Positions 55,721 through 62,660 of a stretch of DNA of 64,000 nt are shown here, piece by piece. Under the pieces are notes generated by a model. The model worked only from the letters and a program-made list of their open reading frames with translations, was not told where the DNA came from and made no database searches. The number at the start of each line of letters is the position of its first letter. Positions within the stretch are counted from its first letter, which is position 1. The DNA comes from Streptomyces adelaidensis (GTDB lineage Bacteria > Actinomycetota > Actinomycetes > Streptomycetales > Streptomycetaceae), in contig NZ_JAEMUX010000051.1 of NCBI RefSeq assembly GCF_016598475.1, positions 1 through 64,000 on the forward strand. The letters run 5' to 3'. A program made the translations under genes and the position numbers.

Positions 55721-55769
55721 CGCACGCTCACGTCCCATGGGGCGATCGGCGCAGACTGCGGGAGCCACA

Positions 55770-55890
55770 CCATCTGACGGGATACGTCACGACGGTTACC
55801 GGCCGCCAGGACCCCCACGATGAGTTGGCCGTCCTCAACGGCGTAGACGAAGAGGCAGTCGCCGCCCTGAGCCGCCAGCAGGCGTTGCAC
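55770..55890 (-). pseudogene. Possible fragment of a RelE/ParE-like toxin
   Basis: The minus strand encodes VQRLLAAQGGDCLFVYAVEDGQLIVGVLAAGNRRDVSR, which has the look of a RelE-fold C-terminus (strand, turn, then RRDVYR-like end). A stop precedes it and no start or stop is in the right place. Similarity is judged by eye only, and the stretch may be noise. No other gene is supported between 55720 and 56012. Confidence 0.3.
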
Positions 55891-56012
55891 CGAACGCAGT
55901 CATGCCTCCGCATCCGTCGATGCCTTGTTCGCCCATCACGGGTTGGCTTGCGGCGACTCCGGTCTCGGCGGATCCACGTGGATCTGTCCATGGTCCCGGG
56001 ACGATGTCGCGG

Positions 56013-56414
56013 TCATAGCCCGATCATCCGGACCTTGCCGCCGCATAGCCGGGTCATGTCATCGACATCCGACGTGAGGATGGCGACCGGGCCAGGCTGA
56101 CGCAAGGCCGCTTCCGCGACGGTGGCGTCGATCGCGTACCTGTGTCCGTGCAGACCGGCACCCTTGAGCAGTTGTGCCGCCGCCTTGGCCGCTGCCTCCG
56201 TGATCGGCTCCACCTTGACCCGGGAGAGCGCCCATTGCAGTCGGGGCAGGTTCACCCTGGCGTGGCTCACCTCCACGATGGTGTTGGCGCTGACGACAAG
56301 GTCCGCTCCCAGGTCGTGGAACACCTGGAACATCGCCAGAACCTTCCGGTCCTGCGCCACCCAGGCCGACAGCCCCTCACTGTCCAGGACGACGGTCTCG
56401 ATGTGCCCGCTCAC
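56013..56414 (-). CDS. vapC: VapC PIN-domain toxin (segment B)
   Basis: 133 aa. PIN acidic residues are D11 (VVLDSEGLSAWV), E48 (NTIVEVSHAR), D96 (YAIDATVAEAA) and D116 (ILTSDVDDM). It is a Mg-dependent RNase toxin of a different subgroup from the one in segment A. Its ATG overlaps the antitoxin stop. It is oriented toward the IS remnant and divergent, at a distance, from the SNF2 helicase. Confidence 0.9.
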   Translation of the reverse strand: MSGHIETVVLDSEGLSAWVAQDRKVLAMFQVFHDLGADLVVSANTIVEVSHARVNLPRLQWALSRVKVEPITEAAAKAAAQLLKGAGLHGHRYAIDATVAEAALRQPGPVAILTSDVDDMTRLCGGKVRMIGL

Positions 56415-56659
56415 GCGGCGCTCGCCCCGCCGGCGGCCGACGTCGTACCGAAGATCCGCGCCCGCGCCTCGGCCAGCTCTTCCTCACTGAAGGCCCCGTG
56501 CTCGTCTGTGTGGCTGCGCAGGTCGGCCCCCAGGAGCTGGTGCCGGATCTGCCTGGCGACCGCTTCGGCCACGTAGCCGGAGATGTTGTCCGTGATCTTC
56601 TTCAGCTCCGCCACCTGCTCGGTGGGGAGTGTCACCGTGATGCGTGTGGTGTCAGCCAT
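56411..56659 (-). CDS. vapB: VapB-type RHH antitoxin (segment B)
   Basis: 82 aa. ADTTRITVTLPTEQVAELKKITDNISGYVAEAVARQIRHQLL is a ribbon-helix-helix domain; the acidic C-terminus (FSEEELAEARARIFGTTSA) would cover the toxin. The start is the ATG at 56659. A 14-bp tandem repeat tract begins 45 bp upstream and could be bound by the antitoxin or be an unrelated satellite. Confidence 0.88.
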   Translation of the reverse strand: MADTTRITVTLPTEQVAELKKITDNISGYVAEAVARQIRHQLLGADLRSHTDEHGAFSEEELAEARARIFGTTSAAGGASAA

Positions 56660-56703
56660 AGCCGCAAGCATACTGCGGTATGCGCGCTACGTGTTGTCTG
56701 TTT

Positions 56704-56815
56704 CCCCGCAGTCCGGTCCCCGCAGTCCGGTCCCCGCAGTCCGTTCCCCGCAGTCCGGTCCCCGCAGTCCGTTTCCCCGCGGTCCGGTCCCCGCAGTCCG
56801 TTCCCCGCAGTCGGT
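56704..56815. repeat. 14-bp tandem repeats upstream of vapB
   Basis: Eight units of CCCCGCAGTCCGGT (14-15 bp) run head to tail, with the last bases varying GGT/GTT/GTTT. A degenerate ninth (CAGCGGCAGTCGG) follows. They fill the gap between vapB and the next minus-strand gene. Confidence 0.9.
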
Positions 56816-56887
56816 CCGGTCAGCGGCAGTCGGGGCGACTGTCCGTTCGGGCAGGGGCTCAGCTGGGCAGTTGTACGACGCGCCGGT

Positions 56888-57199
56888 TCAGCGGGCCCAG
56901 TAGCGGTATGCCTCGATCCATTGCGAGCCCTCGGGGGCGGGTTCCGGCAGCGGCAGGTCCAGAATTCCGATGTCCTGTCGGACCGACCCCCGGGCACAGC
57001 GTGCGACCACGCGTCCGTCCTCGGCCAGATCGACACCGACCACGCTCACCTCGACGCCGAGAACAGTCGTGGTGAATGGCACGGCAAGGCTCTCCTCGAT
57101 CATCGTGAAGAGGCCGGTGAGCTGCTCATCCTCGCCGTAGGCGTCGACGGTGGCCTCTTCGATCAATGCCTCCAGCGCGGCTGGGGCCCAGGTGCTCAT
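56888..57199 (-). CDS. Small conserved actinobacterial protein
   Basis: 103 aa starting at the ATG at 57199. STWAPAALEALIEEATVDAYGEDEQLTGLFTMIEESLAVPFTTTVLGVEVSVVGVD followed by ILDLPLPEPAPEGSQWIEAYRYWA is a well-conserved small family in Streptomyces, which I recall being labelled calcium-binding in databases without strong evidence. It is predicted cytoplasmic. It lies between vapBC and the divergent SNF2 helicase gene. The function is unknown. Confidence 0.8.
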   Translation of the reverse strand: MSTWAPAALEALIEEATVDAYGEDEQLTGLFTMIEESLAVPFTTTVLGVEVSVVGVDLAEDGRVVARCARGSVRQDIGILDLPLPEPAPEGSQWIEAYRYWAR

Positions 57200-57383
57200 C
57201 GCCTCACCGTAGCGGTGCACCGTAGGGTTGAGGACCGGTGTGTTTCAGTAGCGGCGTATCCGTCGTGGCGCCGTCGCCAGCAGTCAAGCCAAGGCCCGTG
57301 GTTGCCAGCGTGTGACCTTGCCTGGTGGGGTTCGGTAGTGAGCGGCCCAGGGTAGGGTCCGGTAAGCGACAGGGCGGAAGAGA

Positions 57384-60272
57384 GTGGCACGAGTCGTCGT
57401 ACGAGAGCCGAGTACGGGCGCGAGGAGCGCACCGCCGCTGGCCCGGCAGGAAACATCCGCCTTCGTGAGGGAGCTGCTCGGCGCCGGCTGGGCGGCGGTG
57501 TTCCTGCCCGGTGAGCCCGCCCGCCTCGGGCGGCTGCTGCTGTGGAAGCCGACCGGGGCAGCGGCCGGAGACAGTATGGCGCCCGCCGGCCTTGAGACCG
57601 AGGCGGTGGAGCTGGTCCTGCCGCACGGCCGCTCGGTCAGGCGGCGCAGGGTCGAGGGTTACGCGGTGCCTGTCGCCGTCGCTGTCTCCGCCCTGGCCGA
57701 TGCGGAGCCGACGCATCCCTCCGGCGTCGCCTGGCAGGCCGCCACTCGCTTCGCGCTGCGGTTGCTCGCCGACGGCCGCCTCCACCCGGCCCTCACCCCC
57801 GCCGGTTACGACACCTGGCAGGTGGGTCCCTTCACCGCCGCCCAGCGCCAGACGCTGGACGCCCTGGCCGCCGCCTTCCCGCCACACGCCCACTGCCTGC
57901 CCGAGCCTGGCCCTGCTCCGGTACGGATCGCCGAACCGGCTGCGCTGGTACGCCAGTTCTGCGACGCGGTCGCCGATGATCTGGTCCGTACGCCGGCTGC
58001 ACCGCTCGCCATGGGAGCGCTGCCGTACGCCTGGCGCGAGGCCCGCGCCGTGCCCACCTTGCGTGAATGGGCCGAGGAGACCCAGGCGGCACTCACCGCC
58101 GACGTCGGTGTCTCCCTGCGCGTCGACGTACCCGAAGGACGCCGACGGCAGTTCCGGGCCGTCCTGCAACTGCACACCGCGGCGGACCCGGCGCTCGTCA
58201 TCGAGGCCGCACGACTCTGGAGCGAGCCGACCGAAGTGGAGCGGCTGCTCGGCCCACGCACCGAGACCGAGACACTTCTCGCCCTGCGCCGCGGCGCCCG
58301 CGCCTGGCCCCCGCTGCGGAGGCTGCTCAACGATGCCGGTCCCGATCAGCTCCGGTTGACCGACGACGAAGCCTTCGATCTCCTTGGGGACGCGACGGAC
58401 GCACTGCGCACGGCCGGTGTCGACGTGCACTGGCCGCGCGAACTGGTCAAGGCGCTCACCGCGACCGCGGAGATCGGGCAGCGCACCGCCCCCGGTTCCA
58501 CAGCGGGCGGCCTGCTGGATACCGAGGCCCTCCTCGACTTCCGCTGGCAGGTCTCCCTTGGCGGCGAGCCGCTCACCGAGGCCGAGATGGATGCTCTCGC
58601 AGAGTCACGCCGTCCCCTCGTACGGCTTCGCGACCAGTGGGTGGTCGCCGACCCGAAGCTGGTGGCCCGCGCCAAGCGCCGCCGGATGGAATCGCTCACC
58701 CCCATGGAGGCGTTGAGCGCCGCGCTGACCGGCGAGACCGAGCGAGACGGTGACCGGGTCCCCTGTGCGGCGGTCGGTGCGCTCGGCGACCTGGTCACTC
58801 GTATCCGCGATCCGGAGTCCCGCACCCCCGTGCCCCAGCCCGCCGCCCTCAAGGCCACGTTGCGCGAGTACCAGAAGCGGGGCCTGGCCTGGCTGGCCGA
58901 GATGTGCGCACTCGGCCTCGGCGGCTGTCTCGCCGACGACATGGGCCTGGGCAAGACCATCACCTTGCTCGCTCTGCACCTGCACCGCCAGAGCGACCCC
59001 ACCACCGCGGGCCCCACCCTTGTCGTCTGCCCGGCCTCCCTGCTCGGCAACTGGCAGCGCGAGGCCGCCAGATTCGCACCGCTCACCCCTGTGCGCCGTT
59101 ACCACGGCGGCGACCGCCACCTCAAGGACCTGGCCGGCGACGAGATCGTCCTGGTCACCTACGGGGTGCTGCGCCGCGACCGCGAAGTGCTTGCCGAGAC
59201 AGCCTGGTCGCTGGTGGCCGCCGACGAGGCCCAGCACGTCAAGAACCCCTACGCCGTCACGGCCCGCGAACTGCGTGCCCTGCCCGCCCGCGCCCGCGTC
59301 GCTCTCACCGGCACCCCCGTGGAGAACAACCTCTCCGAGCTGTGGGCGCTGCTCGACTGGACCACCCCCGGGCTCCTCGGCTCACTCACCGCCTTCCGTG
59401 ACCGGCATGCCCGCGCCATCGAGGCGGGCTCGGATCCCGAGGCAGCCGAGCGCCTGTCCCGTCTCGTACGTCCCTTCCTGTTGCGCCGCAAGAAGTCCGA
59501 CCCCGGCATCGCGCCCGAACTGCCGCCCAAGACCGAGACCGACCACGTCGTCCCGCTGACGGCCGAGCAGACCAGCCTGTACGAGGCACAGGTCCGCGAG
59601 ACCATGGCGAAGATCGCGGAGTCCGAGGGCATCGCCAGGCGCGGTCTGGTACTCAAGCTGCTCACCGCGCTGAAGCAGATCTGCAACCACCCCGCCCAGT
59701 ATTTGAAAGAGCACAGCCTGCGCCAGTCCACTCCCCTGCGGGGCCGCTCCGGCAAGCTCGACCTGCTCGACGAACTTCTCGACACCATCACCGCCGAAGG
59801 CGAATCCGTGCTGGTCTTCACGCAGTACAAACAGATGGCGGCTCTGCTGGAGAAGCATCTCGCCGAGCGCGGCCTCCCCACTCTCTTCCTGCACGGCGGC
59901 ACCCCCGTCGCGCGGCGCGAGGAGATGGTGGACCGCTTCCAGCGCGGTGAAGTGCCGGTGTTCCTGCTGTCGTTGAAGGCGGCAGGCACCGGACTCAACC
60001 TCACCCGCGCCACTCACGTCGTGCACTACGACCGCTGGTGGAACCCGGCCGTCGAGGACCAGGCCACCGACCGCGCCTACCGCATCGGCCAGGACAGACC
60101 CGTCCAGGTGCACAAGCTCCTCGCGGAGGGAACCGTGGAGGACAAGGTGGCGAAGCTGCTCGAAGCCAAGCGCGCCCTCGCCGACGCCGTCGTCGGCTCC
60201 GGCGAGGCAGCCCTGACCGAACTGTCCGACGCCGACCTCGCCGAACTCGTCGCCCTGGGAAGGCAGTCATGA
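57384..60272 (+). CDS. SNF2-family helicase (HelZ-like)
   Basis: 962 aa, GTG start. A long N-terminal actinobacterial SNF2-associated region (to about 480) precedes LREYQKRGLAWLAEM, Walker A ADDMGLGKT (about 517-525), the DEAQ box (about 614-617), TGTPVENNLSELWALLDW, FTQYKQM, GTGLNLTRATHVVHYDRWWNPAVEDQATDRAYRIGQ. SNF2 ATPases translocate on double-stranded DNA and remodel protein-DNA complexes. It overlaps the SWIM gene by ATGA, so the products probably work together. The layout resembles mycobacterial helZ. A defence or repair role is inferred. Confidence 0.93.
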   Translation: MARVVVREPSTGARSAPPLARQETSAFVRELLGAGWAAVFLPGEPARLGRLLLWKPTGAAAGDSMAPAGLETEAVELVLPHGRSVRRRRVEGYAVPVAVAVSALADAEPTHPSGVAWQAATRFALRLLADGRLHPALTPAGYDTWQVGPFTAAQRQTLDALAAAFPPHAHCLPEPGPAPVRIAEPAALVRQFCDAVADDLVRTPAAPLAMGALPYAWREARAVPTLREWAEETQAALTADVGVSLRVDVPEGRRRQFRAVLQLHTAADPALVIEAARLWSEPTEVERLLGPRTETETLLALRRGARAWPPLRRLLNDAGPDQLRLTDDEAFDLLGDATDALRTAGVDVHWPRELVKALTATAEIGQRTAPGSTAGGLLDTEALLDFRWQVSLGGEPLTEAEMDALAESRRPLVRLRDQWVVADPKLVARAKRRRMESLTPMEALSAALTGETERDGDRVPCAAVGALGDLVTRIRDPESRTPVPQPAALKATLREYQKRGLAWLAEMCALGLGGCLADDMGLGKTITLLALHLHRQSDPTTAGPTLVVCPASLLGNWQREAARFAPLTPVRRYHGGDRHLKDLAGDEIVLVTYGVLRRDREVLAETAWSLVAADEAQHVKNPYAVTARELRALPARARVALTGTPVENNLSELWALLDWTTPGLLGSLTAFRDRHARAIEAGSDPEAAERLSRLVRPFLLRRKKSDPGIAPELPPKTETDHVVPLTAEQTSLYEAQVRETMAKIAESEGIARRGLVLKLLTALKQICNHPAQYLKEHSLRQSTPLRGRSGKLDLLDELLDTITAEGESVLVFTQYKQMAALLEKHLAERGLPTLFLHGGTPVARREEMVDRFQRGEVPVFLLSLKAAGTGLNLTRATHVVHYDRWWNPAVEDQATDRAYRIGQDRPVQVHKLLAEGTVEDKVAKLLEAKRALADAVVGSGEAALTELSDADLAELVALGRQS

Positions 60273-61504
60273 GCCCCGCCGTCCCCGGCCCGCGCCGTGC
60301 GCCCGCCCGCGGCAAGCGAGCCTTCGCCGCGACCTGGTGGGGCCAGGCATGGGTGGCCGCCCTGGAGGACTCCACCCTGGACGCGGGACGGCTCTCGCGC
60401 GGACGCACCTACGCCCGCAAAGGCATGGTCGGCCCGGTCACCGTCGCTCCGGGCAAGGTCAGTGCCGCTGTCCAGGGCAGCCGTCCGCGCCCGTACCGCT
60501 CCTCAGTCCACCTGCCCATCCTCACCGGCCCTCAGTGGGACACCCTGCTCGGCACGATCGCGGCCCGCGCCGGACATCTCGCGGCACTTCTCGACGCCGA
60601 GATGCCCGCCGAACTCGTGGACGACGCCCGGCACGCAGGCGTCCCACTGCTCCCCCTGCCCACCGAGCTCGATCCGGAGTGCTCCTGCCCCGACTGGGGA
60701 TACCCCTGCAAGCACGCCGCCGCGCTCTGCTACGCCATCGCCGCCACCATCGACACCGACCCCTTCGTGCTCTTCGCGCTGCGCGGCCGCGGTCGCGAGG
60801 AGGTCTTCGCCCAGCTGCGCGCACTCCGTACGACAGCACAGGAGACGGCCGCCCCACCGGCACCGGCCGGCATCCCGGCCGCCGCCGCGTACGCCCGCTG
60901 GGCCGAAGAGCCCCCCGAACTGCCCGAACTCCCGGAACCCGCCGCCCACACCACAGCACTGCCCGTCGCCCCGCCACCCGGCACCGGCCTGGCCGCCGCG
61001 GACCTGGAACACCTGATGGCCGACGCCGCCGCGCGCGCCGCCCGGCTCCTCGCGGGCCACACCACCGACCTGCACCTGACCCAGCACCAGGACGCCGTCC
61101 GCATCGCCGCAGCCAACCCCGGACCCGAGTGGGTCCACCACCTGATCCAGAACACCGGCACCAGACCCACTGCCTTCGCACGCCTCACCCGCGCCTGGCG
61201 CTACGGCGGCCCCACGGGCATCACCGTCGCCGAACAGCCCTACGCCCCCGACCCGACGGTGATGAGGGCCACCCACGCCGCCCTGGACGCGGCGCTCGCC
61301 GAGATGACCGACTCCCCCACACGCCTCCGAACCTGGCGCAACCGCCTCACCCTCACCCACCACGGCATCCAGCTGCGTCTGGGTCCCGACGCCCGCTGGT
61401 ACCCCTACCTCCAGGACGGCGACGGCGAATGGTGGCCTGCGGCACCAGCCGACATTGACCCGGTCACCGCGCTCACCGCGGCCTGGTCGCAGAACGGGGA
61501 GTAA
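60269..61504 (+). CDS. SWIM zinc-finger protein coupled to the SNF2 helicase
   Basis: 411 aa. The SWIM motif is C138-x-C140-(PDWGYP)-C147-x-H149. FAATWWGQAWVAALED near the start is typical of SWIM partners of SNF2 proteins. The remainder has Pro/Ala-rich linkers and a C-terminal domain (LTRAWRYGGPTGITVAEQPYAPD). The zinc finger probably binds DNA or the helicase. Its start overlaps the helicase stop. No other catalytic motif is visible. Confidence 0.92.
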   Translation: MSPAVPGPRRAPARGKRAFAATWWGQAWVAALEDSTLDAGRLSRGRTYARKGMVGPVTVAPGKVSAAVQGSRPRPYRSSVHLPILTGPQWDTLLGTIAARAGHLAALLDAEMPAELVDDARHAGVPLLPLPTELDPECSCPDWGYPCKHAAALCYAIAATIDTDPFVLFALRGRGREEVFAQLRALRTTAQETAAPPAPAGIPAAAAYARWAEEPPELPELPEPAAHTTALPVAPPPGTGLAAADLEHLMADAAARAARLLAGHTTDLHLTQHQDAVRIAAANPGPEWVHHLIQNTGTRPTAFARLTRAWRYGGPTGITVAEQPYAPDPTVMRATHAALDAALAEMTDSPTRLRTWRNRLTLTHHGIQLRLGPDARWYPYLQDGDGEWWPAAPADIDPVTALTAAWSQNGE

Positions 61505-61571
61505 GGAGGCGACTCTCCGCTGCCCAGGAAGCACGAACAGAAGCTGGACACATTCACGCTGCTGCACTGCC

Positions 61572-61689
61572 GTGGTTGCACTTCTGGTTGCATTCACCGG
61601 CGTACAGCACCGTTCAGAACCCCCGCCCTGACCAGCTGCACCGCAGGTCAGGACATTGCCGTACGCCCCAGAACCCCCAGACGAACATG
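61572..61689. repeat. Right-end repeat of segment B
   Basis: TGGTTGCACTTCTGGTTGCA, CACCGGCGTAC, CACCGCAGGTCAGGAC and CCCCCAGACGAACAT repeat the segment A right end (54399-54514). The intervening 61505-61571 holds no gene. Confidence 0.85.
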
Positions 61690-61742
61690 TGGAAAGCGTG
61701 TTGGGGGCAACCCCTCACGAGTTCGAATCTCGTATCCTCCGC
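61690..61742. repeat. att3: right attachment site of the island
   Basis: TGGAAAGCGTG through CCTCCGC repeats the tRNA-Ser 3' part exactly, then diverges (AGCCGCC instead of CAGTGCC). The sequence to the right should be the original chromosomal flank of the tRNA. Confidence 0.9.
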
Positions 61743-61796
61743 AGCCGCCTGAACAGGCGAAACGAGAACCCCGGACCGCTCAGCGGCCGGGGACCG

Positions 61797-62159
61797 ATCC
61801 GGTTCCGCTACCGTCCCGACGACGAACTCGGATTCTGCGACGAGCACACCGCCACGCTGACCGCCCTGCTCAAACTGGGCGCCCACTGGGGTCACCTCGT
61901 CCCTGTGGAGCAGTTCCGGACAGCCTCAGCCGGGCTTCACTATCCGCACTGCGTGGACGGTGCCGGGGCGTGCCCGCCCGAGGACTGCGGCGGCGGACCC
62001 GGCTACAGCGATCTCAAAGTGATCCTCGCCGACCCGGCGCATGAGGAACACCACGCCATGCTGGTGTGGCTCGGACTTCGGTCCGCCACAGAATTCACCC
62101 CTGACCGTTTCGCGCCGGACGAGGCCAACGCGCGGCTGCTGCGCCTCTCGGCACCATGA
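61797..62159 (+). pseudogene. Truncated pRiA4b ORF-3-like protein
   Basis: The C-terminal 120 codons remain: HCVDGAGACPPEDCGGGPGYSDLKVILADPAHEEHHAMLVWLGLRSATEFTPDRFAPDEANARLL. The ACPPEDCGG.PGY block is diagnostic of the plasmid pRiA4b ORF-3 family. The frame is open back through att3 without a plausible start, so the 5' half was lost at or near the attachment site. Unknown function; the family is frequent in mobile DNA. Confidence 0.7.
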
Positions 62160-62238
62160 AAGACGAGCCGCCCGGCCACGCCACCGTTCGCGGCACGCAC
62201 TGGTTACGGAGGCAGGGGCGGGCGGCGAACGGGTGGGC

Positions 62239-62649
62239 TCACCTGGGCGCGGAGTGCAGTTCGCGTACCAAATGCGGGGTGAGCAGCTCGCCGGCGCGGT
62301 CGGCGAGGACGGCCATTTCGTAGCCGACGAGGCCCACGTCGCACCCTTCGGCGGCGAGGACGCCGAGGCAGCTGCCGTCGCGGATACGACCGACCATGAG
62401 GAAGCCCCCAAGCATTTCGATCATGACGAGCTTCATGCCGTGGAAGCCGTGTGCCGTCGCCGCGTTCTGGGCGAGGCTGGTGATGCCGGAGACGACGGCG
62501 GCCAAGTGGTCGGCGCGATCTCGGCCGAGGCTGTCCGAGGCGGCCATGAGCAGGCCGTCAGAGGAAACGGCGACGGCATCGGTGACGCCGTCGGCGGTGC
62601 GCACGAACTCCGAGACGAGCCAGCCGAAACTCTGGACGGCGGTGGTCAC
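62239..62649 (-). CDS. Roadblock/LC7 domain protein (conservon CvnB-type)
   Basis: 136 aa. GWLVSEFVRTADGVTDAVAVSSDGLLMAASDSLGRDRADHLAAVVSGITSLAQNAA is the Roadblock/LC7 signature. Such proteins work in Streptomyces conservons with a sensor ATPase, a DUF742 protein and a small GTPase, and regulate development or antibiotic production. It follows the sensor gene by 11 bp in the same direction, as in cvnA-cvnB. The DUF742 and GTPase genes expected after it are absent: the island's PRiA4-like fragment lies there. Confidence 0.9.
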   Translation of the reverse strand: MTTAVQSFGWLVSEFVRTADGVTDAVAVSSDGLLMAASDSLGRDRADHLAAVVSGITSLAQNAATAHGFHGMKLVMIEMLGGFLMVGRIRDGSCLGVLAAEGCDVGLVGYEMAVLADRAGELLTPHLVRELHSAPR

Positions 62650-62660
62650 GATGACGCTCC

